Positions 52,625 through 61,192 of a stretch of 64,000 nucleotides of DNA are shown piece after piece. Within the stretch, counting starts at the first letter, position 1, and each line of letters starts with the position of its first letter. The stretch spans positions 16,193 to 80,192 of the forward strand of contig CAZMSN010000005.1 in NCBI GenBank assembly GCA_964569015.1, in the 5' to 3' direction. The stretch comes from CAYQEC01 sp964569015 (GTDB lineage: Bacteria; Actinomycetota; Acidimicrobiia; Spongiisociales; UBA5794). The translations under genes were made by a program, and so were the position numbers. The notes beneath the pieces are model-generated. The model made no database searches, was not told where the DNA came from, and saw only the letters and a program-made list of their open reading frames with translations.

Positions 52625-54614
52625 TCAGTACTCGAGTCCGAAACCGAATGGGAAGAGCGGCTCCTCCCCGCTCGTGGCAACGGCACTCAACGGGACCTGG
52701 TCGAGCGAGCGCGGCCAGGTGTATGGCAGCGTGCCGCCGAACGGCTCGTTGCCGAAGAGCACGTCGGCGACGCCACCGGCTTCTGTCCCGGGCAACCAGG
52801 CGGCCACCACCGCGTCCCACTCGTCGATACGGTCGGTGATCATCACCGGCCGGCCCGAGACGATCACCACCACCAGATTCTCGCAGCTCGCCGCCAGTGC
52901 GTCGACCACTGCCAGGTCCTCCGTTGGGAGGGCCAGGCCGACGCTGTCGCCCTGGTACTCGGCGTAGGGACGCTCCCCCACCACCCCGATGCACAGGTCG
53001 GGTTCGACGCCGGGATCCGGCGTGCCGTCCCCGTCGTAGAAGACCGTCGTGCCGGCGGGGGCGACCTCCTCGATCCCGCCGAGGATCGTCGTTCCCGGTG
53101 TGATGTCGCCGGCCCGCCCTTGCCATTCGATCGTCCATCCTCCCGACTGGATCCCGATGTCGTCGGCGGGGATCCCGGCCACGAGGATCACGTCGTCGTC
53201 GGAGCCGACGGGCAGCACGTCGTTCTCGTTCTTCAGCAGCACGAGGGACCTGCTCACCGCCTCCCGAGCGAGGGCACGGTGCTCGTCCGACCCCACCTGG
53301 TCCAGCAGCGCCGGGTCGGAGTAGGGCTCCTCGAAGAGCCCCAACTCGAGCTTGACCCGCAGGATCCGACGCACCGCGTCGTCGATGCGTTCCATGGGAA
53401 CGTCGCCGTTGTCGACTGCCGAGGTGAGCGTCTCGATGAAGTTCACGTAGTCGTAGGGCACCATGTTCATGTCGATGCCGGCGTTGATGGCGGTGACGAC
53501 CGCCTCGTAGTAGTCCGGGGAGATCTGGTCGATCGCCTGCCAGTCGGAGATGAGGAACCCCTCGAACCCGAGCTCGCCCTTGAGCACGTCGGTGAGGAGG
53601 TAGCGCTGGGCGTGCATCTTGGTGCCGTTCCAACTCGAGAACGATGCCATCACGATCTCGGCCCCGCTCTCGAGGGCGTCGAGGTAGGGAGCGAGGTGCA
53701 CGGCGCGCAGCGTCTCCTCGTCGACTCGAGTATCGCCCCGGTCGAGCGGCCCGCCGTCGGTGGGGACGTCCCAGGTGGTGCCTCCGTCACCGACGAAGTG
53801 CTTCGGTGTGGCGGCGATAGTGAGGGGATCACCGAGATCATCACCCTGGAAGCCCGCCACGGCGGCGGCGCCGAGGGACGAGACGAGGGCAGTGTCCTCG
53901 CCGAACGCCTCATAGGCGCGCCCCCACCGGATGTCCTGAGGAACGGCGATCACGGGACCGAAGTTCCAGTGGATGCCGGTGGCGGCGACCTCGGCCGCGG
54001 TCGCCTCGCTGATGCGACGGACCAGGTCGGAGTCTCCGGCGGCGCCGAGCCCGATCTGGTGCGGGAAGATGGTCGCCCCGCGCACGTTGTTGTGACCGTG
54101 GATGGCGTCGACACCGTAGAGGAGGGGAATCCCGAGACGAGTTTTCATGGCGTACCGCTGAAACTCGTCCACCATCTCCGCCCAGGCTTCGGCGTTGTTG
54201 GTCGTCGGGTAGCCGCCGCCGCCGCTGAGCACCGAACCGATGGCGTGTTCGGTGACGTCGTCGGGGCGCATCCGGCCCTTCTCGACCTGGGTCATCTGGC
54301 CGATCTTCTCGGCCAGCGTCATGCGTGCCAGCAGGTCCTCGACCCGGTCGTCGATCGGTGCATCCGGGTCGAGATAGACGGCCGTCGCCTCCGGTGATTC
54401 CCCAACGCTGGACGTGGTCGAGCCGCCGGNNNNNNNNNNNNNNNNNNNNNNNNNNNNNNNNNNNNNNNNNNNNNNNNNNNNNNNNNNNNNNNNNNNNNNN
54501 NNNNNNNNNNNNNNNNNNNNNNNNNNNNNACCCCGTACACGCTGCCAGAAGTGCCGCCAGCACCACCATCGAGACCATCGACCGCAGGACCGCTCTAAAA
54601 CGCTTCGTCGCCAT
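52625..54614 (-). CDS. GH3 beta-glucosidase lipoprotein, interrupted by assembly gap
   Basis: An exported GH3 enzyme split by 100 N. The first 28 residues (54530-54614, MATKRFRAVLRSMVSMVVLA then ALLAACTG) are a lipoprotein signal with lipobox Cys26; AGGGG lies six bases before the ATG. After the gap the body (52625-54429, about 600 residues) reads STTSSVGESPEATAVYLDPD then the GH3 core: LTLAEKIGQMTQVEKGR, GIPLLYGVDAIHGHNN, ATPKHFVGDGGT and the nucleophile region GFLISDWQAID. The C-terminal GH3 domain ends FPFGFGLEY. With exactly 100 N the two parts are out of frame, so the true gap length differs. It should release glucose from cello-oligosaccharides outside the cell. Confidence 0.88.
54430..54529. 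other. Scaffold gap (100 N)
   Basis: Exactly 100 N, the usual placeholder for a gap of unknown length. It falls right after the GH3 lipobox, where the other lipoproteins here carry Thr/Pro-rich spacers, so the missing DNA is probably a low-complexity linker. Confidence 0.98.
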
Positions 54615-54708
54615 GTCGTGCCCCTGCTTCGGGATCGTCGCCGGAGGCCCGGGTGGCGTCGCCTTCCCGGCTTCCGGGTCACGTGATGGATCTCGCGGAC
54701 AAGACCAC

Positions 54709-54721
54709 TGTCAGTCTGACA
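54709..54721. promoter_or_regulatory. Palindrome upstream of GH3 gene
   Basis: TGTCAG-T-CTGACA is a perfect 6+6 inverted repeat about 95 bases upstream of the GH3 ATG, in the gap after the GH94 gene. It has operator-like symmetry but does not match the CebR-like site at 57342, so a regulator cannot be named. Confidence 0.35.
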
Positions 54722-54792
54722 TCACCGGGCGTGAGCGTTGCAGGGTCCATCAACTCTCACGTCGCCCACGACCGCACATCCATCGAGCGAGC

Positions 54793-57234
54793 CTACCCGA
54801 GCGCCACTTCCACCCGCACCCGATCGCGGTCACTCGGCACCGGCACCAGATCGCCATCGAGAGGCTCGCCATCGACTTGGAGAGCCACCTCGTTCCCCGG
54901 TCCGGTGCGCCGGACCGTGATGTCGAAGGCAACGCCGCGGAACACCCGGGTGGCGGTGAAGCCGTCCCACCCGGACGGCACCACCGGTCGGAGGCGCAGC
55001 CCGTCGTGCTCGGCGCGGATGCCGAGGATCCACTGCGTGATGGCGACGTAGTTCCAGGCGGCCGTGCCGGTGAGCCACGAGTTCTTCGCCTCGCCGGGGG
55101 TCTGGGCGTCCTTCCCGGCGATCATCTGGGCGTAGACGTACGGCTCCGATCGGTGGATCTCGCTGATGTCCTCCCGCGCCGAGGGGTTGATCCGCAAGTA
55201 GTAGTCGTGTGCCAGGTCGCCGTTGCCGAGCATGGTCTCGCAGATCATGATCCATGGGTTGGTGTGGGCGAAGACCCCGGCGTTCTCCTTGTACCCGGGC
55301 GGGTAGGTGGTGATCTCGCCGAGGTTCAGGTAGTAGTGAGTGAAAGCCGGCTGGTGCAGCACGATGCCGTGCTCGGTGGCGAGACGCTCGTTGACGACCT
55401 GCATCGCCCGTGCCAGGCGACCGTCGTCGAGGCCGACGCCGGCCATGCCGCACATGCCCTGCGGCTCGACGAAGGTCTGTCCCTCGACGCATGATGAGGA
55501 GCCGACCTTGTCGCCGTGGGCGTCGTAGGCCCTCAGGAACCAGTCTCCATCCCACCCGTGGTCGTCGATGGCTTGAACCATGCGCTCGCCGGCTTCCCGG
55601 TACTCGGCCGCCTTGTCGGCGTCTCCGCGGCGCTCGGTGATCGGTCCCATCTCCTGGGCCGCCAGCACGAACATCCCGGCGATGAAGACCGACTCGGCCA
55701 CGGTTCCGTCCCGGCTCTGCGTCGTCTGGAAGGACTCGCCGGGCTCATCGGAGAAGGTGTTGAGGTTGAGGCAGTCGTTCCAGTCGGCGTGTCCGATGAG
55801 CGGCAGCCCGTGCGGGCCGAGCCGATCGAGCGTGTAGCCCATGGAGCGCTGGAGGTGCTCCTCCATGGGGGCTTCCGAGCCCGGCACGTTGTCGTAGGGC
55901 ACCATTTCGTCGAGCAGCGACCAGTCACCGGTCTCCTTCAGGTAGGCGGCGACGGCGAGCACCAGCCACAGCGGGTCGTCGTTGAAGCCGCTGCCGACGG
56001 CGTCGTTGCCCCGCTTGGTGAGCGGCTGGTATTGGTGGTAGGCGCCGCCGGTCTCGAGCTGGGTGGCGGCGAGGTCCACGAGCCGCTCCCGGGCCCGATC
56101 CGGGATCAGGTGCACGAACCCGAGCAGATCTTGGTTGGAGTCGCGGAATCCCATGCCGCGTCCCACCCCCGACTCGAACAGGGAGGCCGAACGGGACAGG
56201 TTGAAGGTGATCATGTTCTGGTAGGCGTTCCAGATGTTCACCATCCGGTTGGTGTGAACGTCGGGCGTGTCGACATGGAGCACGCCGAGCACTCGATCCC
56301 AGTACTCGCCCAGCTCGGCGAACTGCCGGTCGACCTCGGCCAGGTCGAGCTGGCGGGCAATGATCGGGAGCACCGACTCCTTGTTGATGGTCTGGGTGTC
56401 GGGGGGATCGAACTTGGCGTCGCGGGGGTTCTCCTGGTAGCCGAGCACGAAGATGATCCGCTTGGTCTCCCCCGGCTCGAGCGCCAGCTTCACATGGTGC
56501 GAGCCCAGCGGAGCCCACCCGATCGCCATCGAGTTGGTGGCCTCGCCCTGCTCGACCACCACAGGCCGGTCCCACCCGCGGTACTGCCCCAAGAAGAACC
56601 TGCGTTGGGTGTCGAACCCGGCCAGCTCCTCGGAGCAGCCGAAGAAGGCGAAGTGGTCGCGGCGCTCGCGGTACTCGGTCTTGTGGTAGATCACCCCGTC
56701 CACTACTTCGATCTCGGCGATGTTGAAGTTGCGCTGGAAGTTGGTGGCGTCGTCGTTGGCTTCCCACAGGGCGAACTCGATGCAGGAGAACAACGACAGC
56801 CCGGCGGCCTCGGGCCGGCGATTGGTGACCTTGACGTCCCACACCTCGAGGTTCTCGCCGACCGGCACGAAGTAGCAGGTGCTCGCCTCGATTCCGGCGT
56901 ACGAGGAGCTGATCGTGGTGTAGCCGAGGCCATGGCGGCACTCGTAGGAGTCCAGGTCCGTCTGGGTGGGCTGCCACGTCGGCGACCAGAAGATGCCGTC
57001 GCGGTCGTCGCGCAGGTAGAGGTAGCGGCCGCCGGCGTCGTAGGGAACCCCGTTGTAGCGGTAGCGCGTCAGCCGCCGCAGCCTGGCGTCCTGGTAGAAC
57101 GAGTAGCCCCCGGCAGTGTTCGAGATGATCCCGAAGTACGCCTCGCTCCCCAAGTAGTTGATCCAAGGCAGTGGCGTGTCCGGCTGGGTGATGACGTACT
57201 CACGCTGCTCGTCGTCGAAGTGGCCGAAGTGCAT
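54793..57234 (-). CDS. Cellobiose phosphorylase (GH94)
   Basis: Cleaves cellobiose with phosphate to glucose 1-phosphate and glucose, saving ATP. The 813 residues match cellobiose phosphorylases closely: FGHFDDEQREYVITQPDTP, WINYLGSEAYFG and GGYSFYQDARLRRLTRYRYN at the N terminus. The catalytic acid is Asp487 in HADWNDCLNLN, and the phosphate-site region THYYLNLGEITTYPPGYKEN is present. No signal peptide, so cytosolic. ATG 57234 has AGGAG six bases upstream. A CebR-like operator lies about 110 bases upstream. A cellobiose importer must exist elsewhere. Confidence 0.95.
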   Translation of the reverse strand: MHFGHFDDEQREYVITQPDTPLPWINYLGSEAYFGIISNTAGGYSFYQDARLRRLTRYRYNGVPYDAGGRYLYLRDDRDGIFWSPTWQPTQTDLDSYECRHGLGYTTISSSYAGIEASTCYFVPVGENLEVWDVKVTNRRPEAAGLSLFSCIEFALWEANDDATNFQRNFNIAEIEVVDGVIYHKTEYRERRDHFAFFGCSEELAGFDTQRRFFLGQYRGWDRPVVVEQGEATNSMAIGWAPLGSHHVKLALEPGETKRIIFVLGYQENPRDAKFDPPDTQTINKESVLPIIARQLDLAEVDRQFAELGEYWDRVLGVLHVDTPDVHTNRMVNIWNAYQNMITFNLSRSASLFESGVGRGMGFRDSNQDLLGFVHLIPDRARERLVDLAATQLETGGAYHQYQPLTKRGNDAVGSGFNDDPLWLVLAVAAYLKETGDWSLLDEMVPYDNVPGSEAPMEEHLQRSMGYTLDRLGPHGLPLIGHADWNDCLNLNTFSDEPGESFQTTQSRDGTVAESVFIAGMFVLAAQEMGPITERRGDADKAAEYREAGERMVQAIDDHGWDGDWFLRAYDAHGDKVGSSSCVEGQTFVEPQGMCGMAGVGLDDGRLARAMQVVNERLATEHGIVLHQPAFTHYYLNLGEITTYPPGYKENAGVFAHTNPWIMICETMLGNGDLAHDYYLRINPSAREDISEIHRSEPYVYAQMIAGKDAQTPGEAKNSWLTGTAAWNYVAITQWILGIRAEHDGLRLRPVVPSGWDGFTATRVFRGVAFDITVRRTGPGNEVALQVDGEPLDGDLVPVPSDRDRVRVEVALG

Positions 57235-57341
57235 GCTCGTCTCCTGCGGGTTGGCTGGGCCCACGTCGGGCCGGACCCCATATGGGCCAACCTCAATGAT
57301 GGCCGCTCACATGCGCGCCGTCGAATCATTCCCGGAATCTC

Positions 57342-57355
57342 TGGGAGCGCTCTCG
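57342..57355. promoter_or_regulatory. CebR-like operator upstream of cellobiose phosphorylase gene
   Basis: TGGGAGCGCTCTCG matches 12 of 14 positions of the Streptomyces CebR box TGGGAGCGCTCCCA, which is bound by a LacI-family repressor released by cello-oligosaccharides. It lies between the aldo/keto reductase stop and the GH94 start. Confidence 0.6.
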
Positions 57356-57367
57356 GACATCACGACG

Positions 57368-58339
57368 CTACGAAGGGCGCCCCAGCAGTGATTCGATCTC
57401 GGCCGTCTGGGCAGCCGGGAGTGGACCGAAGGCGAGCGCTCCCGCGTTCTCTTCCGCCTGGGCGACGGTGCGCACGCCGGGAATCGGGATCGTGTGCTCG
57501 TTGCGGGCCCACAGCCATCCGAGCGCCCCCTGGGCCAGCGTCCTGCCCCCGGTGGTGAGGAGCTCGCGGATGGCCTCGAGGTTGTCCATGATCGGACCCT
57601 GGAAGCCGTCCTTGAACCACTCGGCCGAGCGCACGTCGTTGCCCGGGAAGACGGTGTCCTTGGCGTACTTGCCGGTGAGCAGTCCCATGCCGAGCGGGCC
57701 TCGGTTGATGCAGGCGAGGTCGAACTCGTCGCACACCGCCAGGATTCCGGGAGCGTCGTGGATCACGTTCATGTTGCACTGGATCGACACGCAGTGCTCG
57801 CCGGCGGCGAATACCCTGGCGCCCTCGGGATTGTCGGTGCTCCAGCCGTACCAGCGGACCTTGCCTGCGGCCACCAGGTCCTCCAGGGCGTCACGGACCG
57901 CGGCGGCCTTCTCCACCGGATACTCGTTGACGTGAAACTGGTAGAGGTCGATCACGTCGGTGCCGAGACGGCGCAGGCTCGCCTCGCAGTCCGCGGGGAG
58001 CTGGTCGACGACCTCGCCTTCCTCGTCGTACAGCGTGACGTCCTTGGCTGCTTCGTCGACCCGGTAGCCGAACTTGGTGGCCACCACCACCTGGTCCCGC
58101 CGGTCGGCGAAGGCTCTCGCCACGATCTCCTCCGCCCACCCGGCGCCATAGTTGGCGGCGGTGTCGAAGAAGGTGATCCCGTGATCGAAGGCAGCCTGGA
58201 GGGCCCGCACCGACACGGCGTCGTCGACCTCGCCCCAGCCGGCCGGACCGCCGCCCATGGTCCAGAGACCGCCGATGGCCCACGTGCCGACGCCCATCGC
58301 CGACACCGTGATTCCCGATCGTCCGAGTTGGCGTTCCAT
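57368..58339 (-). CDS. Aldo/keto reductase
   Basis: The 323-residue TIM-barrel NAD(P)H oxidoreductase has LGRSGITVSAMGVGTWAIGG at the N terminus, the catalytic Asp/Tyr region FFDTAANYGAGWAEE, the Lys in VVVATKFGY and the His in YQFHVNEYP. It resembles bacterial AKRs acting on sugars or small aldehydes. GAGG lies four bases before the ATG. It sits upstream of the GH94 gene on the same strand but is separated by the CebR-like operator, so it may be regulated independently. Confidence 0.88.
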   Translation of the reverse strand: MERQLGRSGITVSAMGVGTWAIGGLWTMGGGPAGWGEVDDAVSVRALQAAFDHGITFFDTAANYGAGWAEEIVARAFADRRDQVVVATKFGYRVDEAAKDVTLYDEEGEVVDQLPADCEASLRRLGTDVIDLYQFHVNEYPVEKAAAVRDALEDLVAAGKVRWYGWSTDNPEGARVFAAGEHCVSIQCNMNVIHDAPGILAVCDEFDLACINRGPLGMGLLTGKYAKDTVFPGNDVRSAEWFKDGFQGPIMDNLEAIRELLTTGGRTLAQGALGWLWARNEHTIPIPGVRTVAQAEENAGALAFGPLPAAQTAEIESLLGRPS

Positions 58340-58414
58340 GATTCCTCGCTGTGCTCGCGTCTCCGATCAGCGCACATGGTACGGCGTCGTCGCCTGCGGA
58401 GGCCCTTCGAAAGC

Positions 58415-58439
58415 CCCCTTGGTATCGAACACACGTTCG
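58415..58439. repeat. 25-bp direct repeat, copy 1 (contains LexA box)
   Basis: Identical to 59254-59278 over 25 bases. It includes TTGGTA, the -35 element of the dinB copy, and a full LexA box. The flanking bases differ on both sides. Confidence 0.9.
58425..58439 (+). promoter_or_regulatory. LexA (SOS) box upstream of orphan membrane gene
   Basis: TCGAACACACGTTCG fits GAAC-N4-GTTC with full flanks on the left. The -10 of the following gene is probably TAACAT (58461-58466), six bases before its ATG, so LexA bound here would overlap the -35 region. Confidence 0.7.
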
Positions 58440-58472
58440 TGAAATCGCGGAGCCGCCTGGTAACATTGGGGG

Positions 58473-59102
58473 ATGACGCCAATCAGGAATACGCGTTTGG
58501 CCCTCCTCGCCCTGATAGTGGCCGTCCTCGTGAGTCTGGGCATGAACACCCATGGCGCAGTGCTGAGCGCTCTCCGCTTTGTCCTTCTGATGGTTGTGAT
58601 CACCTGTGTCGCACTACTCCTCTGGACGTTCCCAGCAGTCCGCAACCAGCTGGCTCAGTTGCTCCGTCGTATTGACACGAAGAGGAGGAAGAAGTGGCGC
58701 ACCGATTCCTACCAGGCGACGCGCCGAAACGTGAGATTGTCGCTCTCAGCACCGAAGGGTCTGGACCGGCCCATGGATCTCTCGGTTTCGTGCACCGTGA
58801 AGACGCCGACCCAGATCTGCCGATCAGAGGACGCGAGGCTGCCGCCTGTGCTCGGGCCAGCGGCCCTCGGTTTCCCAGATGACTTCGATCCAACACAATC
58901 TCTGCCACTCGCCCGAGGCCCCTACCTGGCCATTTGGAGCATCGAAGGCACGGTCATGGGCAGAACCCGGTTTCGAATCGACGAACGGGGCACCCTCGTC
59001 CTGAGTCGACGTTCTCGATTGGCAGCCCGTGTTGGATCGCTGGTCAGGACGAGTGTCCTGGGACTAGATGGCGCAGCAGGCCAAATCCACCGATCGACCT
59101 GA
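58473..59102 (+). CDS. Orphan two-helix membrane protein, possibly SOS-regulated
   Basis: The 209 residues match nothing I recognise. Two hydrophobic helices open the protein (LALLALIVAVLVSLGM and VLLMVVITCVALLLW), followed by a basic stretch (RRIDTKRRKKWR) and about 120 residues of soluble domain with two cysteines (SCTVKTPTQIC). Codon use is less GC-rich than in the core genes, suggesting acquisition. The start ATG follows TAACAT by six bases. The gene is bracketed by two copies of the 25-bp LexA-box repeat, the second belonging to dinB, so it may be induced by DNA damage. No toxin or lysis motif is recognised. Confidence 0.6.
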   Translation: MTPIRNTRLALLALIVAVLVSLGMNTHGAVLSALRFVLLMVVITCVALLLWTFPAVRNQLAQLLRRIDTKRRKKWRTDSYQATRRNVRLSLSAPKGLDRPMDLSVSCTVKTPTQICRSEDARLPPVLGPAALGFPDDFDPTQSLPLARGPYLAIWSIEGTVMGRTRFRIDERGTLVLSRRSRLAARVGSLVRTSVLGLDGAAGQIHRST

Positions 59103-59253
59103 TTCAGCGAGTGCGCACCTACCTCCGTCCACGACCATGGCTTCCCGCAGCCGTGTCGCCGGGTTAGGCATACGTAGTGCAATTGGGGCCGGACCCGCGA
59201 GGTCGTCGTAGACAGGCGGACCCTCTGGAAGCAGTCGCTCCCGGGCGACCTCT

Positions 59254-59278
59254 CCCCTTGGTATCGAACACACGTTCG
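59254..59278. repeat. 25-bp direct repeat, copy 2 (dinB promoter)
   Basis: Identical to 58415-58439. The unit from copy 1 to copy 2 is 839 bp and contains just the orphan membrane gene. Confidence 0.9.
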
Positions 59279-59286
59279 ACTACGGT
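59258..59286 (+). promoter_or_regulatory. dinB promoter with LexA box in the spacer
   Basis: TTGGTA (59258-59263) and TACGGT (59281-59286) are 17 bases apart. The spacer holds TCGAACACACGTTCGA (59264-59279), a perfect palindromic LexA box. The ATG of dinB follows six bases after the -10, so the message is leaderless. The arrangement mirrors that of recA. Confidence 0.88.
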
Positions 59287-59292
59287 AGAGCC

Positions 59293-60540
59293 ATGGCCGC
59301 CCTCGCCGCCATCCTCCACGCCGACCTCGACGCCTTCTACGCCTCGGTCGAGCAGCTCCTCGACCCGTCGCTGCGCGCCCGGCCGATCGCCGTCGGCGGC
59401 GGGGTGTTGCTGGCCGCCTCGTACGAGGCGAAGGCTTTCGGGATGCACGGCGGCATGCCGGGCCGGCGGGCCCGGGAGCTGTGCCCGCGGCTGCGCTTCG
59501 TCGGCGGCCACTTCTCGGAGTATCAACGGCTGGGCGACCGGGTCATCGACGTGTTCCGGGACTACACGCCCGAGGTCGAGCGCATCTCGATCGACGAGGC
59601 GTTCCTCGACGTCACCGGGTCGATCCACCTCTTCGGGCCGCCCCGGTGGATCGCCGACGACATCCGACGCAGGGTGAAGGACGAGATCGGGTTGGCGGTG
59701 TCGGTCGGGTTGGCGAGGACCAAGCATCTCGCCAAGATCGCTTCCCAGGTCGCCAAGCCCGACGGCCTGGTGGTCGTCGACCCCGATCGTGAGGTCGAGT
59801 TCCTCCACCCGCTCCCCGTGGATCTCATGTGGGGCGTCGGGCCGGTCAGCAAGGCCCGCCTCGCCGAGCAGGGCATCACCACCATCGGCGACCTGGCCAC
59901 CACCACCGGGCGCACCCTGGAGCGCTTCCTGGGCAGGGCGTCCGGTGCCAAGCTCGGGCTCCTGGCCTGGAACCACGATCCGCGCCCCGTCGAGGGCGGC
60001 CGGCGGGCGTCGTCGGTCAGCGCCCAATCGGCCCTCGGCCGGCGCGACGTCGACGGCGAGCTGACACGCAGGGTGCTGCGACACCTCGCCGACCGGGTCA
60101 CCTTTCGGCTGCGGGCCAAGGAACGGGCCGGCCGCACCATCATGGCCCGGGTCCGCTTCGCCGATCTCCGCAGCGTCACCCGGTCGATCACCCTCCCGAC
60201 CGCCGTCTCGGCGACCGCCATCGTCGCCGAGGTGGCCGAGACCCTCGTGACATCGGCGTTGGCCGACCATCCCGGCGAGAAGGCGATCTCGCTGCTGGCG
60301 ATCTCGGTGTCGCACCTCGTGTACGAGCCGGCGCTCCAGCTCGAGTTGCCCCTCGGGCTCGACGACGAGGAGCGGCGCCCCGGGACACCGTTGGGTGCGG
60401 CGCGATGGGCGCTCGACCGCTCGGTCGACGCCGTCCGCCACCGCTACGGGCGGACCCCGGTCGGGTACGCCTCGGTGGCGCTGTCGGCCGAGGGCACCGT
60501 CCCGGATGCGTTTCGCGAGCTGGCCGAGCGGGAGGTCTGA
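59293..60540 (+). CDS. dinB: DNA polymerase IV (Y family)
   Basis: The 415-residue translesion polymerase has ILHADLDAFYASVEQ at the N terminus, ASYEAKAFGMHGGMPG, the second catalytic site RISIDEAFLDVTG, the helix-hairpin-helix region MWGVGPVSKARL, and a little-finger domain. I see no terminal beta-clamp motif of the usual QLxLF form; LQLELPLG (about 358) is the nearest match. It inserts nucleotides opposite damaged bases. The promoter overlaps a LexA box, so it is damage-inducible here, unlike the mycobacterial dinB genes. Confidence 0.95.
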   Translation: MAALAAILHADLDAFYASVEQLLDPSLRARPIAVGGGVLLAASYEAKAFGMHGGMPGRRARELCPRLRFVGGHFSEYQRLGDRVIDVFRDYTPEVERISIDEAFLDVTGSIHLFGPPRWIADDIRRRVKDEIGLAVSVGLARTKHLAKIASQVAKPDGLVVVDPDREVEFLHPLPVDLMWGVGPVSKARLAEQGITTIGDLATTTGRTLERFLGRASGAKLGLLAWNHDPRPVEGGRRASSVSAQSALGRRDVDGELTRRVLRHLADRVTFRLRAKERAGRTIMARVRFADLRSVTRSITLPTAVSATAIVAEVAETLVTSALADHPGEKAISLLAISVSHLVYEPALQLELPLGLDDEERRPGTPLGAARWALDRSVDAVRHRYGRTPVGYASVALSAEGTVPDAFRELAEREV

Positions 60541-60807
60541 GGGAGTCCGGGCCGATCCGAGGGAGCTGGAGGAGGTCGACGAGGTCGCTCTGGGTGGCGA
60601 TCTGGCGCCAGGCCACAGCTCGGCGCCGTCGGTACGGAGTGAGAACGTCTGCAACCACCGCGATTGCGTCTCGTCGGCGTAGAGGCAGTTGACGAGCTCG
60701 GTCTCGTCCCAGCGGTTCCACAGGCTTGGCCAACCGGAGCGGAAGTTGCCGGGTGCCCCGCGACGCTGGTGCGTCGCTGAAGTAGTCTGGATGGTTAGTG
60801 TGGAGGG
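60541..60807. other. Gap after dinB
   Basis: No convincing gene in these 267 bases. A minus-strand frame reads NRWDETELVNCLYADETQSR and looks protein-like over about 45 codons, possibly the tail of a decayed gene, but it has no start or clear homologue. Confidence 0.35.
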
Positions 60808-61056
60808 ATGTCGCGGCTGATCGCTCCCCCTCTGGTCATGTCCGACGAGAAGTGTGCCGCCTTGGCGATGGCTTGTTCGGATTCGCTGAGGCGGCAGGTG
60901 GTGCAGCTCAAGGCGTTGTTGCTGACGGCTGATGGGGTGGGGACCATTTCTGTGGCCAGACCGCCAACGAGATCGTCACTAAGGTACGACGCCGCCGAAC
61001 CGCCCTCACCCCCCAAACCAACTCCGCGACGCGCCACACGATCGATTGAGTCGTGA
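60808..61056 (+). pseudogene. Possible IS630-like transposase N-terminal remnant
   Basis: An ORF with GGAGGG directly before the ATG starts MSRLIAPPLVMSDEKCAALA and continues RRQVVQLKALLLTADGVG. This resembles the first helices of IS630-type transposases (SDxE...R...LLxAxG). The match is then lost, but a frame shift restores TANEIVTKVRRRRTAL, as expected from a decayed HTH region. No catalytic DDE part or terminal inverted repeats are visible. Weak call. Confidence 0.35.
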
Positions 61057-61192
61057 TCACCGCCTGTTCATACGATGCTGGCAACCCGCTCCGCTGCTGG
61101 CGGCTCTTTCCCCGCATACTTTCGACCACATCACGTTTCAAGCGAACAGGAAACTGGAGCCCACTGGGGCAACGACAACGACTGGCATATGG

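Noticed and set aside
60541..60760. Minus-strand protein-like segment (NRWDETELVNCLYADETQSR)
   Set aside because: No start codon, ribosome-binding site or recognisable family; it runs directly into dinB antisense. Kept only as a comment.
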